Source: Dyella lutea
GTDB taxonomy: Bacteria; Pseudomonadota; Gammaproteobacteria; Xanthomonadales; Rhodanobacteraceae
Direction: 5' to 3'
Assembly: GCF_024158035.1 (NCBI RefSeq)
Contig: NZ_JAMZEK010000003.1
Location: forward strand, 855,463 to 919,462
Length of the DNA stretch: 64,000 nucleotides
Made by a program: the position numbers and the translations under genes
Notes under the pieces: model-generated
Told to the model about the DNA's origin: nothing
Databases searched by the model: none
What the model saw: the letters and a program-made list of their open reading frames with translations, nothing else
In this document: positions 52,544 through 61,725 of the stretch, one piece after another
How positions within the stretch are numbered: position 1 is the first letter of the stretch
Layout of the letters: every line of letters starts with the position of its first letter

Positions 52544-53308
52544 TCAGTGCGCGGGCTTGCGGAAGCGGTAGGCGAACTGGTCGGTATGCCCGCGGATCGA
52601 CGGATCGAACACCTTGATGTCGTGCGGATCCTTCGGGTTGCGCAAGACCTTGCTCTCGCCGTCGAACACGAAGCCGACCGACTCGACCTGCTTCCTCACG
52701 ATGGCCGGGTCGATCCGGTGCAGGGTATCGGTATCGCTCATGCCGGAGCCGGCCGGCGCCACGTGGTCGACCACCACGAACAGGCCACCGGGCTTGAGCG
52801 CGTCGTACACCTGCTTGTCGAACGCCACCGGGTCGATATGGCCCATGAACTTGTCCGGGTAGTCGTGGTAGTTCTGCGAGGTGAACACCAGGTCCACCGG
52901 CTCGGGCGTGGAGAATTGCGTCGCAGGCTGCACCAGCACGCTGATGTTGGCGTAATGCGGATCCTGCGAGAGCTTGCGCAGGTTGGCCGAATCGGGCTGG
53001 GACACCTTGTCGTAGGCGTCGGGCCAGATGCCGTAGACATGGCCCTTCGGGCCCACGATCACGCTGAACACCCGGCTGAAGTAGCCGCTGCCGGGGATCA
53101 GGTCCACCACCTTCTGACCCGGCTTCACCTCGGCAAAGGTCATCAGCGCGCCGATCTTGCGACGTGCATCGTTGGCAGCGTCCGCCTTGCGCGCCGGATC
53201 GGCGACGGCGGCGCGCACGTAGGACGGTTCCGTCCTGGCATGGGACGATGCGACAGCAGCCATCGGCATCAGCAACGCCAGGCTGGCGGCAAGCATGGTA
53301 AGGCGCAT
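52544..53308 (-). CDS. Secreted class I SAM-methyltransferase-like protein
   Basis: 254 residues with a clear signal peptide (MRLTMLAASLALLMPMAAVASSHA). The mature domain is a Rossmann methyltransferase with VKPGQKVVDLIPGSGYFSRVFSVIVGPKGHVYGIWP (SAM loop, but IPGSGYF in place of GxGxG), VDLVFTSQNYHDY and ALKPGGLFVVVDHVAPAGSG. Homologues of this exported type are widespread in proteobacteria. How they would obtain SAM in the periplasm is unclear, so the enzyme activity is uncertain. Confidence 0.88.
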   Translation of the reverse strand: MRLTMLAASLALLMPMAAVASSHARTEPSYVRAAVADPARKADAANDARRKIGALMTFAEVKPGQKVVDLIPGSGYFSRVFSVIVGPKGHVYGIWPDAYDKVSQPDSANLRKLSQDPHYANISVLVQPATQFSTPEPVDLVFTSQNYHDYPDKFMGHIDPVAFDKQVYDALKPGGLFVVVDHVAPAGSGMSDTDTLHRIDPAIVRKQVESVGFVFDGESKVLRNPKDPHDIKVFDPSIRGHTDQFAYRFRKPAH

Positions 53309-53473
53309 GGCGGATCTCCGTCGGGGGAAAGGCGACAGTGTGCACCCTCGACCGGGCGGTCGTCGCCATGACCGGCGCCCTATGCCCCTGCGCCACCTGT
53401 TGCCGCGCCCCGCTCCAAGTAGTACTAGTGCTGTGTCCCGCCCGGACCGCCGTCACGACCAAGGATGCCGCCG

Positions 53474-54934
53474 ATGACCTTGCTGTTCGCATGCGTTTTC
53501 GTCCTCCTGCATGCGTCGGCCATCTTTTTCCTGCCTGCCCATGCCATGCAGGTGTCTTACGCCTTCCTGCTGGCCGCACCCCTGATCGCGGCCGCCGCGG
53601 CCCTGCGTAGGGGGCTGCGCGGTGGATGGCGCGCCGGTCGTGGCTGGCTGCTGATGGCGCTTGGCATGGCCTCGTGGGCACTGGGCATGGCGGCAAGCCT
53701 GCGACAGGACCTGTTCCTGGACAACGCGAACGCGGCCCCAGGCGACAGCACGCTTCTGTTCGTGCTGTACGGGGTGCCGATCGTGCTGGCGATCTCGGCA
53801 CCCTATGTGGAGGGCGAGTCCCCGCTGGTGCGGACCATCGATGCCATGCTCGCCCTGGCACTGGGCTACCTGTTCTACGTGCACGTGTTCAGCGTGGTGA
53901 CCCTGCATGGCGCCGGCAGCCGCGAGCAGGCCGAATACATGGTCCGCATGCTCGACGCCGAGAACCTGTTCGTGCTGCTCGCCTCGGCCATCCGCTTCAG
54001 CGCCAGCGACCGCCGGCACGAATTCCAGTTCTACCGGGCGGTCGTCACCTTCGCCGGCCTCTACACGGTAACCACCGCCTACTACAACCACTTCGTGGCG
54101 CTGGGTGACCATCCCGACTTCGGCTCGCTGCGCGACCCGCTGGTCGACGTCCCCTTCCTGGCCTTTGCACTGACCGCATGGCGCGAGAGCGCGCGGACGC
54201 CGCGACGGCCATCGCCCGCCCTCGTCCGCATGGTCCGCAGTGGCAGTCCGCTGTTGATGGCGCTGGCCCTGCTGGCCCTCTCTATCGTCGTGCTGCAGGA
54301 GCGCTTCTATGTCGGGGTGGCCGGCGTCGTGGTGGCCGTGCTGGGCTATGGCACCCGCAACACCCTCACCCAGGTCCAGCACATCAAGAACGAGGAAGGG
54401 CTGCGCCGGCAGAGCGACGAGCTGGCCACGATGGCGCATACCGACAGCCTCACCGGCCTGCCAAACCGGCGCGCGCTGGACGAGGCGCTGGAACGCGCCT
54501 GGTACCGGCCCGGGGTGATCCGCGACCGCATCACCCTGCTGATGATCGACATCGACTACTTCAAGCAGCTCAACGATACCTACGGTCACCCGGCCGGGGA
54601 TGCCTGCCTGAAGAAGATCGCCGAAGCGCTGCAGCAGGTGCTGGGGCGACCGGGCGACATGCTGGGCCGCTACGGCGGCGAGGAGTTCGCGGTGGTGATG
54701 ACCGGGGCTCCGCTGCAGGCCGGGCTGGTGGTCGCCGAGCGGCTACGCCAGACCGTCGAGGCGCTGGCGATCGAGAATTCCGGCAGCCCGCACGGGGTCG
54801 TCACGATCAGCGTCGGGGTATCCAGCAGCATGGCCGGACTGCGCCCGCTGGACCTGCTGGTGGCCCAGGCCGACAGCGCCCTGTACCAGGCCAAGCGAAA
54901 CGGCCGCAACCGCATGGCGGCCATCGACGACTAG
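53474..54934 (+). CDS. Membrane diguanylate cyclase (GGDEF)
   Basis: 486 residues from the ATG at 53474, since AAGGA lies 9 nt upstream; an ATG at 53465 leaves no room for it. About eight hydrophobic segments fill residues 1-295, followed by a short coiled linker (VQHIKNEEGLRRQSDELATMAHTD) and GGDEF (about 320-480). Motifs DSLTGLPNRRALDEAL, MIDIDYFKQLNDTYGHPAGD and GGEEF (401-405), with an RPGD I-site ahead. Predicted active and feedback inhibited. The sensor part is unclassified. Confidence 0.92.
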   Translation: MTLLFACVFVLLHASAIFFLPAHAMQVSYAFLLAAPLIAAAAALRRGLRGGWRAGRGWLLMALGMASWALGMAASLRQDLFLDNANAAPGDSTLLFVLYGVPIVLAISAPYVEGESPLVRTIDAMLALALGYLFYVHVFSVVTLHGAGSREQAEYMVRMLDAENLFVLLASAIRFSASDRRHEFQFYRAVVTFAGLYTVTTAYYNHFVALGDHPDFGSLRDPLVDVPFLAFALTAWRESARTPRRPSPALVRMVRSGSPLLMALALLALSIVVLQERFYVGVAGVVVAVLGYGTRNTLTQVQHIKNEEGLRRQSDELATMAHTDSLTGLPNRRALDEALERAWYRPGVIRDRITLLMIDIDYFKQLNDTYGHPAGDACLKKIAEALQQVLGRPGDMLGRYGGEEFAVVMTGAPLQAGLVVAERLRQTVEALAIENSGSPHGVVTISVGVSSSMAGLRPLDLLVAQADSALYQAKRNGRNRMAAIDD

Positions 54935-55524
54935 CGTCCCAGCCGCCAGTGACCGAGCGTCCGGTAGTCGCGATGACCGGCCTCACCGTGCAGCAACTCC
55001 AGCGCATCGACCGGCCACTCCACGCTTCCCTCAAGCATGACCGGTGCCGGCAACGCGCGCTCGGCGTAGGCCAGGGTCACATGCGGCACGAAGCTGCGAT
55101 CCACGTGGGCGTCCAGGGCACGGCGTGCCAGCTCGCGCCGCAAATCACTCCACAGCTCGGCCAGCGCACGGACATCCGATTCACCGCGCAGCACGCAGGG
55201 CGGCTGGCGACCGCGGAAACTGTCGACGCGATCGGCCGTCCAGACGAACGGCGCCGCTCGGGCGGCAGCGGCTTCGCCCGCCGAACGCGCCGACGCAAGC
55301 AGCGTGTCGCCCAGGCTCACATGGTCGCCAAGGAAGGCCAGCGTCAGGTGGTAGCGCGCCGGCCGCACCCAGCGTCCCGTCAGTGCGCGTTGCGTGCGCA
55401 GCGCGGCGGCGACGTCGGAGATCCGCACGCGTACCGCTTCCGACGGGACCAGTGCGAAAAACAGGCGATGGCGTGGCATCGGCGCCTGCACCGGGTCGAA
55501 CAGGCTGTCTTGCGGCGAGGGCAT
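54931..55524 (-). CDS. thpR: RNA 2',3'-cyclic phosphodiesterase
   Basis: 197 residues from the ATG at 55524. The 2H-phosphoesterase signature is present twice: YHLTLAFLG (about 57-65) and PHVTLAYAE (about 145-153), together with LFFALVPSE at the start. It opens 2',3'-cyclic phosphates on RNA or ligates tRNA half-molecules in vitro. It is convergent with the diguanylate cyclase gene, overlapping by four bases at their 3' ends. Confidence 0.92.
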   Translation of the reverse strand: MPSPQDSLFDPVQAPMPRHRLFFALVPSEAVRVRISDVAAALRTQRALTGRWVRPARYHLTLAFLGDHVSLGDTLLASARSAGEAAAARAAPFVWTADRVDSFRGRQPPCVLRGESDVRALAELWSDLRRELARRALDAHVDRSFVPHVTLAYAERALPAPVMLEGSVEWPVDALELLHGEAGHRDYRTLGHWRLGR

Positions 55525-55903
55525 GGGCGAGGACGCGGTGGTCGCCGGGACCGGGCCTGGCAGGTTAGCAGCCCGATGCCGACCTTGAACGTTGCCTTCG
55601 AGTAACGCGGCGCGAACCATCGTCGAGGGGCGCCGCCCGGGCCCATCGCTGTCGATGAAGGCACACGTTCCGGGTCCGGTCGAGGCCCAACCGCCCCGAA
55701 GCGCTCCCGACCGGGAGCCTCCGACCGCAGGTACGCCATGTCCTCGCCTACCCGAGAAATGACCGCTTCGGACATCACAACGTCTATCGCGTGAATACCG
55801 CCCGTCCCGCCAAGCCGGACACACGCAAGCGCAAGGCCGCCAGGAAAGCCGTCGACAAGAGCGCTTCTCCGGCACGCAAGGCGGCGCGCCGTTAGCCTCG
55901 CTT
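55525..55903. other. 379-bp region between thpR and the LysR gene
   Basis: Mostly non-coding. On the plus strand a frame from GTG 55791 to TAG 55895 encodes 34 residues ending RKRKAARKAVDKSASPARKAARR, very like histone-H1-type basic tails. It has no Shine-Dalgarno sequence. The same frame stays open upstream as HVLAYPRNDRFGHHNVYR, so it may be the remnant of a longer basic protein gene. Confidence 0.35.
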
Positions 55904-56830
55904 TCAGCGCCCGCCCGGCAACGCTGCCGAGGCACCCCGTATCGCCGCCATGATCTCGCCGCGCAACCAGGCATGGCCGGCTTCATCGGTCCGCGCCGCC
56001 GACCAGTAGGCCTGGATCGGCACCGGCTTGAGCTTGAGCGGCAGCGCATGCACGGCCAGCGGCAGCATCGCCGCCAGGCTCCGCGCGTAGCCGGCCGGCA
56101 GGGTCAGCAGCAGGTCACTCGCCGCCACCACCTGGCAGGCGGCGAAGTAGTGCTGGCAGGTCAGGCGCACGTCGCGGTCGCGACCGTCCTGGTGCAGCAG
56201 CACGTCCAGTGCCGCCGGCTCGCCCTGCGGCGACACCGCCACGTGGCTGGCCGCGAGGTAGTCGGGACGGCGCAGCGGATACTTCGCCAGCGGATGATCG
56301 CGGCGCATCGCCACCACCAGCGGTTCGTCGATCACCGGCTCGCTGGCGATCCGCGCACCGACGCGCTGGCGGCGATCCACCGCCAGGTCGAGCGTGCCGG
56401 CCAGCAGGTCGCGCTCCAGGTCACCCGCCGTCACGCGGCGGCTCACCAGCCGCACGCCCGGCGCCTTTTCCGCCAGGCGCCGCACCAGCGGCGGTAGGGC
56501 GATCGACTCCAGCACGTCGCGGCAGCCGAGGGTGAAGGTCATCTCCAACGCGCCGGGTACGAACGGCAGCTCGCGCTGCACGCTGGCCTGCAGCCCGCGC
56601 AGATGCTGCTGCACGTCGCCGATCACCCGCAGCGTGCGCTCGGTCGGCACCACGCGGTTGCCCTGGCGCACGAACAGCGGGTCGCCGAAATGCTCGCGCA
56701 GGCGGTTGAGCGAGTGCGTCACCGCCGGCTGGGTCAGGTGCAGCGCGCGCGCTGCGGCGCTGATGCCGCCGTGCACGTGGATCGCGTCGAGGACGCGGAA
56801 CAGGTTGAGGTCGATGCGGCGGGCGGGCAT
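55904..56830 (-). CDS. LysR family transcriptional regulator
   Basis: 308 residues from the ATG at 56830. Winged helix-turn-helix RIDLNLFRVLDAIHVHGGISAAARALHLTQPAVTHSLNRLREHFGDPLFVRQGNRVVPT is followed by a PBP-like effector domain (about 90-300), with FTLGCRDVLESIALPPLVRRL. It faces the acyl-CoA dehydrogenase gene across 125 bp and is the obvious regulator of the following catabolic cluster (inference from layout). The inducer is unknown. It resembles the NodD/LinR branch by its RxxLNLFRVLDAI start. Confidence 0.92.
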   Translation of the reverse strand: MPARRIDLNLFRVLDAIHVHGGISAAARALHLTQPAVTHSLNRLREHFGDPLFVRQGNRVVPTERTLRVIGDVQQHLRGLQASVQRELPFVPGALEMTFTLGCRDVLESIALPPLVRRLAEKAPGVRLVSRRVTAGDLERDLLAGTLDLAVDRRQRVGARIASEPVIDEPLVVAMRRDHPLAKYPLRRPDYLAASHVAVSPQGEPAALDVLLHQDGRDRDVRLTCQHYFAACQVVAASDLLLTLPAGYARSLAAMLPLAVHALPLKLKPVPIQAYWSAARTDEAGHAWLRGEIMAAIRGASAALPGGR

Positions 56831-56955
56831 GCGGGCAGTCCGTGCGCAGGGGACTGCGAGCATATCAATCCCGGCAATGACCTGGCATAAGGCACATGCA
56901 TTTCAATGATCCGATACGCCGGCGTAGGCTCGGGCGGTCATCAGGAGCCGCCACC

Positions 56956-58185
56956 GTGGATTTCTCGCACTCCGCCCGCAGCCGCGAGCTGCTCGACCGC
57001 CTCGACCGCTTCATGCGCGAAAAGGTGATCCCGGCCGAGCCGGTCTACGCCAGCCAGCTTGCCGGCGGCGCCGACCACACCCGCTGGCGCCAGCCGCCGA
57101 TCGTGGAAACGCTTAAAGAGCAGGCGCGGGCCGAAGGCCTGTGGAACCTGTTCCTGCCGGGCGGCGAGCACGGTGCCGGCCTGTCCAACGTGGACTACGC
57201 GCCGCTGGCCGAGCGCATGGGACACAGCTTCATCGCGCCGGAGGTGTTCAACTGCAACGCGCCGGACAGCGGCAACATGGAGGTGCTGGCGAAGTACGGC
57301 ACCCCCGCCCAGCAGGCGCAGTGGCTGGTGCCGCTGCTTGACGGCACGATCCGCTCGGCGTTCTGCATGACCGAGCCGGAGGTCGCCTCCTCCGACGCCA
57401 CCAACATGCGCGCGACCGCCACGCTGGACGGCGACGAGGTCGTGCTCGACGGCCACAAGTGGTGGTCCACCGGCATCGGCCATCCGCACTGCCGCGTGCT
57501 TATCTTCATGGGTCTCACCGATCCCGACGCGCCGCCGCACGCGCGCCACTCGATGGTGCTGTGCCCGCTGGACGCGCCGGGCGTCACCGTCGAGCGCATG
57601 CTCACCGTGTTCCACGACTACGACGAACCGGGCGGCCACGGCCAGGTGCGCTTCGACCGGGTGCGCGTGCCGGCGAGCAACATCCTGCTCGGTCCCGGCC
57701 GCGGCTTCGAGATCGCGCAGGGGCGGCTCGGACCCGGTCGCGTGCACCACTGCATGCGGGCGATCGGCGCGGCCGAACGCGCGCTCACCCTGCTCTGCCG
57801 CCGCGCCGGCGAGCGCATCGCCTTCGGCCGCCCGCTGGCCGAACTGGGCGGCAACGGCGAGCGCATCGCCGAGCTGCGCATCGCGATCGAGCAGGCCCGC
57901 CTGCTCACGCTGAAGGCAGCCTGGACGCTGGACACCGCCGGCCCCAAGGCCGCGCTGAGCCTGGTCTCGCAGATCAAGGTGGTGGTTCCGAACGTGGCGC
58001 AGCGGGTGATCGACGCGGCGATCCAGATCCACGGCGGCGCTGGCCTCTCCGACGACTTCCCGCTGGCCGCGCTATACGCCTACGCCCGCGTGCTGCGCCT
58101 GGCCGACGGTCCGGACGAGGTGCACCGCGCCGTGGTCGCCAAACTCGAACTCAAGGCCCAGCAGCAAAACGGAGACGCCCGATGA
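56956..58185 (+). CDS. Acyl-CoA dehydrogenase (ACAD10/11-like)
   Basis: 409 residues from a GTG at 56956 (AGGAG 8 nt upstream). Landmarks are FCMTEPEVASSDATNMRATATLDGDEVVLDGHKWWSTGIGHP (flavin and acyl-CoA contacts), GFEIAQGRLGPGRVHHCMRAIGAAERAL, and the C-terminal IQIHGGAGLSDDFPLAALYAYARVLRLADGPDEVH. The catalytic glutamate is not at the usual site for medium-chain enzymes. Members beside APH-type kinases act on phosphorylated hydroxyacyl-CoAs or long branched acyl-CoAs. Its stop overlaps the kinase start (ATGA), so the two proteins are probably made together. Confidence 0.92.
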   Translation: MDFSHSARSRELLDRLDRFMREKVIPAEPVYASQLAGGADHTRWRQPPIVETLKEQARAEGLWNLFLPGGEHGAGLSNVDYAPLAERMGHSFIAPEVFNCNAPDSGNMEVLAKYGTPAQQAQWLVPLLDGTIRSAFCMTEPEVASSDATNMRATATLDGDEVVLDGHKWWSTGIGHPHCRVLIFMGLTDPDAPPHARHSMVLCPLDAPGVTVERMLTVFHDYDEPGGHGQVRFDRVRVPASNILLGPGRGFEIAQGRLGPGRVHHCMRAIGAAERALTLLCRRAGERIAFGRPLAELGGNGERIAELRIAIEQARLLTLKAAWTLDTAGPKAALSLVSQIKVVVPNVAQRVIDAAIQIHGGAGLSDDFPLAALYAYARVLRLADGPDEVHRAVVAKLELKAQQQNGDAR

Positions 58186-59252
58186 GCGCCGCCATCGACC
58201 AGCCGCGCCCGGTGCGCGCCGAGGATGCGTTCGATCTTGTCCGCGTCGACGCCTTCCTCAAGGAGCACATCGACGGCCTCATCGGCACGCCCGAGCTCGG
58301 CCAGTTTCCCGGCGGCGCTTCCAACCTCACCTACCTGCTGCGCTACGGCGACCGCGAACTGGTGCTGCGCCGCCCACCGCCCGGCGCCAAGGCGAAATCC
58401 GCCCACGACATGCTGCGCGAAGCGCAGGTGATGACCGCGCTGCGCCCGCACTACCCGTACGCGCCGCGCATCCTCGCCACCTGCCACGACGCGGACGTGC
58501 TCGGCTGCGATTTCTACGTGATGGAACGGCTGGCCGGGGTGATCCTGCGCCGCGAGCTGCCGGCCGACCTCGGGCTGGATGCCGCCGGCGTGCGCGCGCT
58601 GTGCACCGGCTTCATCGACCGGCTGGTCGAACTGCACCGCATTGACACCAACGACCCGGCGATCGCCGCGCTCGGCAAGGGCGAGGGCTACATCGCGCGG
58701 CAGGTCGCCGGCTGGAGCGAGCGCTACCGCCAGGCGCTGACCGACGGCAGCGATCCGTGCGAGGACGTGATGGCCTGGCTGGCCGACAAGCAGCCGTCGC
58801 GCGAAACCGCGATCTGCGTGATCCACAACGACTACCGCCTCGACAACGTGGTGCTGGACCCGGCCGACCCGCTCACCATCACCGGCGTGCTGGACTGGGA
58901 GATGACCACCTTGGGCGATCCGCTGATGGATCTCGGCGGCGCGCTGGCGTACTGGGTGCAGGCCGACGACGACCCGGTGTTCCAGTCGTTCCGCCGCCAG
59001 CCCACGCATGCCCCGGGCATGCTCACCCGCCGCGAGGTGGTGGACTACTACGGCGAGCGCACCGGCTGGAATGTCGACCGCTTCGATTTCCACGAGGTGT
59101 TCGGGCTGTTCCGCCTGCAGGTGATCGTGCAGCAGATCTACCGCCGCTTCGCGCTCGGCCAGACCAGCAACCCCCAGTTCGCCGGCTTCGGCGATGCGGC
59201 CAAGTACCTGGCGCAGCGCTGCCGCCGGCGCATCGCCGCTTCGGGGCGCTGA
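58182..59252 (+). CDS. APH-family phosphotransferase, ACAD10/LvaA-like
   Basis: 356 residues. Kinase-like fold with LGQFPGGASNLTYLLRYGDRELVLRRPPPGAK (ATP-binding lobe), the catalytic loop CVIHNDYRLDNVVLDP (HxDxxxxN) and the metal-binding TGVLDWEMTTLGDPLMDLG. Adjacent to an acyl-CoA dehydrogenase, as in the Pseudomonas levulinate operon (LvaA with LvaC) and the fused mammalian ACAD10/11. There the kinase phosphorylates the 4-hydroxyl of hydroxyacyl-CoA to allow elimination (family knowledge). The same chemistry is proposed here. Confidence 0.9.
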   Translation: MSAAIDQPRPVRAEDAFDLVRVDAFLKEHIDGLIGTPELGQFPGGASNLTYLLRYGDRELVLRRPPPGAKAKSAHDMLREAQVMTALRPHYPYAPRILATCHDADVLGCDFYVMERLAGVILRRELPADLGLDAAGVRALCTGFIDRLVELHRIDTNDPAIAALGKGEGYIARQVAGWSERYRQALTDGSDPCEDVMAWLADKQPSRETAICVIHNDYRLDNVVLDPADPLTITGVLDWEMTTLGDPLMDLGGALAYWVQADDDPVFQSFRRQPTHAPGMLTRREVVDYYGERTGWNVDRFDFHEVFGLFRLQVIVQQIYRRFALGQTSNPQFAGFGDAAKYLAQRCRRRIAASGR

Positions 59253-59254
59253 AC

Positions 59255-59947
59255 ATGGGCGACCTGCTGCTGATCCGCCACGGCCAGGCCAGCTTCGGCG
59301 CGGCCGATTACGACCGGCTGTCGCCCGTGGGCGAGCAGCAGTCGGCTCGCCTGGGCGCATGGCTGGCGGCACACGAAGCGCCTCCCGCACACGTGGTGCG
59401 CGGTGCGCTGCGCCGGCACGCGCAAACGGCCGAGCATTGTTTGCGCGGCGCCGGTCTTGAGCTTCCGGTGGAAGTGGTGTCCGCGCTGGACGAGCTGGAC
59501 CACGTCGACCTGCTGGCCCGGCATCGCCCCGACCTCGCCGGCCACGAAGCGTTCGCCGCTGAACTGCGCTCAGCCGCCGACCCGCACCGCGCGTTCCAGC
59601 AGATGTTCGTCGCCGCGGTGGATCGCTGGACCGCCGGCACCCACGACCACGAGTACGCGCGCCCGTGGCCGCAGTTCCGCCGCGGCGTGCTGGAGGCACT
59701 CACCGCCCTCGCCGCCCGCGCCCGTGATGCCGACGGCGACACCTGGGTGGTGACCTCCGGCGGCCCGATCGCGGTGATCGCCGCGCAGCTGTTCGGCACG
59801 CCGCCGGAGCGCACCTTCGCCCTGAGCTGGCCGCTGGCCAACACCGGCCTGAGCCGCGTGCGGGTGAACGGCGCCGGCCCGCAGATGGTCACCTACAACG
59901 CCTGGCCGCACCTGGCCGGCGCCGCCGACCTGCTCACCTATCGCTGA
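59255..59947 (+). CDS. Histidine phosphatase family protein
   Basis: 230 residues starting two bases after the kinase stop. LLLIRHGQASFGAADYDRLSPVGEQQSARLG carries the catalytic RHG. The second motif reads VVTSGGPIAVIAA, with Ser where most phosphoglycerate-mutase-like proteins have His. So the phosphatase chemistry may be altered, or a subgroup-specific residue is used. In this operon it could act on the phosphorylated intermediates or relieve dead-end products (inference). Confidence 0.88.
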   Translation: MGDLLLIRHGQASFGAADYDRLSPVGEQQSARLGAWLAAHEAPPAHVVRGALRRHAQTAEHCLRGAGLELPVEVVSALDELDHVDLLARHRPDLAGHEAFAAELRSAADPHRAFQQMFVAAVDRWTAGTHDHEYARPWPQFRRGVLEALTALAARARDADGDTWVVTSGGPIAVIAAQLFGTPPERTFALSWPLANTGLSRVRVNGAGPQMVTYNAWPHLAGAADLLTYR

Positions 59948-59968
59948 TTCGACATCGAGGACACCCGC

Positions 59969-60736
59969 ATGACCACCGAGCTGTTCGACCTCACCGGCAA
60001 GATCGCCCTCGTCACCGGCGCCAGCCGCGGCATCGGCGCCGAGATCGCCCGCCTGTTCGCGGCGCATGGCGCGCACGTGATCGTCTCCAGCCGCAAGCTC
60101 GAGGACTGCCAGACAGTGGTCGACGGCATCGTCGCCGAGGGCGGCAAGGCCGAGGCCATCGCCTGCCACATCGGCGAGATGGCGCAGATCGAGGCGCTGT
60201 ACGCGGCCATCGACGCAGCCCACGGCCGGCTCGACATACTGGTCAACAACGCCGCCACCAATCCCTACTTCGGCCCGATCACCGAGACCGACCCGGCGAT
60301 CTTCCAGAAGACCGTCGACGTCAACATCCGCGGCTACTTCTACATGTCCAGCCACGCGGCGAAGCGCATGGCGAAGAACGGCGGCGGATCGATCGTCAAC
60401 GTGGCCTCGGTCAACGGCGTGGTGCCCGGCTTCCAGCAGGGCATCTACTCGATCACCAAGGCCGCGGTGATCTCGATGACCAAGGCCTTCGCAGTGGAAT
60501 GCGCCGAGGCCGGCGTGCGCTGCAACGCGCTGCTGCCCGGCCTCACCGACACCAAGTTCGCCTCGGTGCTGGTCAACACCCCGGCGATCCTCAAGCAGGC
60601 CATGGCGCACGTGCCGATGCGCCGCGTGGCGCAGCCCTCCGAGATGGCCGGCGCCGCGCTGTACTTCGCCAGCGCGGCCTCCTCCTATACCACCGGCGCC
60701 GTGCTCAACGTCGACGGCGGCCACCTCTCGGTCTGA
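59969..60736 (+). CDS. Short-chain dehydrogenase, FabG-like
   Basis: 255 residues. LVTGASRGIGAEIARLFAAHGAHVIVSSR, NNAATNPYFGPI, the Ser-Tyr-Lys triad in NVASVNGVVPGFQQGIYSITKAAVISMTKAFAVE, and the C-terminal TGAVLNVDGGHLSV. SSR after the second strand favours NADP. The start lies 21 bp after the phosphatase stop. It probably oxidises a hydroxyacyl-CoA or alcohol of the pathway. Confidence 0.92.
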   Translation: MTTELFDLTGKIALVTGASRGIGAEIARLFAAHGAHVIVSSRKLEDCQTVVDGIVAEGGKAEAIACHIGEMAQIEALYAAIDAAHGRLDILVNNAATNPYFGPITETDPAIFQKTVDVNIRGYFYMSSHAAKRMAKNGGGSIVNVASVNGVVPGFQQGIYSITKAAVISMTKAFAVECAEAGVRCNALLPGLTDTKFASVLVNTPAILKQAMAHVPMRRVAQPSEMAGAALYFASAASSYTTGAVLNVDGGHLSV

Positions 60737-60752
60737 CCCTGGAATCGCGACC

Positions 60753-61541
60753 ATGACCCCTGCTGATACCGCACGCCTCGCCGGCAAGCGCGCCTACATC
60801 ACCGGCGCTGCCGGCGGCCTCGGCGCCGCCATGGCCCGACTGTTCGCCCGCCACGGCGCCAAGGTCTTCCTCACCGACATCGACGGCAGCGGCGCGCAGG
60901 CACAGGCCGATGCCATCAACGCCGAGCGCGGCGACACCGTGGCCTGGGCCGCGGCGCAGAACGTGCGCGAGGAAGCCCCGTGGCCGACCTTGCTGGAACA
61001 GGCCGCGCAGGCGATGGGCGGCCTCTCGGTGCTGGTGAACAACGCCGGCATCGGCGCCCTCGGCGGCGTGGAGAGCCTGGCCACCAAGGACTGGCAGCGC
61101 GTGATGGGCGTGAACGTCGAAGCCGTCTACTTCGGCTGCAAGTACGCCCTGCCCTGGCTGAAACAGAGCCCGCCCGGATCGATCATCAACATCTCCTCGA
61201 TGGCCGCGTTCAAGGTCGACCCCGACTACACCGTATACAACGCCTCCAAGGCGGCGGTCGCCTCGCTGAGCAAGTCGGTCGCGATCGACTGCGCGCGCCA
61301 GCAGCTCGCCATCCGTTGCAACTCCATCCACCCCGCCTTCATCCGCACCGGCATCGTCGAGCCGTTCTTCCAGCAGCTCGGCGAGGAAGAGGCGATCCGC
61401 AAGCTCACCCGCGGCAACCCGATGCGCCGCCTCGGCGAGCCGGACGACGTCGCCTACGCGGCGCTCTACCTCGCCTCCGACGAGAGCCGCTACGTCACCG
61501 CCACCGAGCTGCGCGTGGATGGCGGGGCGTCGGCGGTGTGA
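60753..61541 (+). CDS. Short-chain dehydrogenase, second copy
   Basis: 262 residues. ITGAAGGLGAAMARLFARHGAKVFLTDID (Asp after the second strand favours NAD), NNAGIG, NISSMAAFKVDPDYTVYNASKAAVASLSKSVAID, and ELRVDGGASAV at the end. It resembles hydroxysteroid or 3-hydroxyacyl dehydrogenases (the 3-alpha/20-beta-HSD and cyclopentanol type). It follows the first SDR by 16 bp. Confidence 0.92.
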   Translation: MTPADTARLAGKRAYITGAAGGLGAAMARLFARHGAKVFLTDIDGSGAQAQADAINAERGDTVAWAAAQNVREEAPWPTLLEQAAQAMGGLSVLVNNAGIGALGGVESLATKDWQRVMGVNVEAVYFGCKYALPWLKQSPPGSIINISSMAAFKVDPDYTVYNASKAAVASLSKSVAIDCARQQLAIRCNSIHPAFIRTGIVEPFFQQLGEEEAIRKLTRGNPMRRLGEPDDVAYAALYLASDESRYVTATELRVDGGASAV

Positions 61542-61570
61542 TGCACTCGCTTCGTCGCTGCATCAAGACT

Positions 61571-61598
61571 CTGGACCCCGGCTTCCGCTGGGGTGACG
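61571..61598. repeat. Dispersed hairpin repeat, copy 5
   Basis: ctggaccccggcttccgctggggtgacg, stem accccgg/ctggggt with one mismatch. Located in the gap between the second SDR gene and the MDR gene, 65 bp before copy 6. Confidence 0.6.
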
Positions 61599-61662
61599 TA
61601 TCGGTGTTTTGTCGCATTCTGAGCAAGCCAGAACCCCCGACTTAACCGGGCACCCACCTATC

Positions 61663-61697
61663 CGTCATCCCAGCGCACGCTGGGATCCAGTGACTCA
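61663..61697. repeat. Dispersed hairpin repeat, copy 6
   Basis: cgtcatcccagcgcacgctgggatccagtgactca: perfect stem atcccagc/gctgggat. It is in inverted orientation to copy 5, so the pair forms a larger two-unit element. Confidence 0.7.
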
Positions 61698-61725
61698 CCA
61701 TCCCAGGAAAACCACGAGGCCCACC

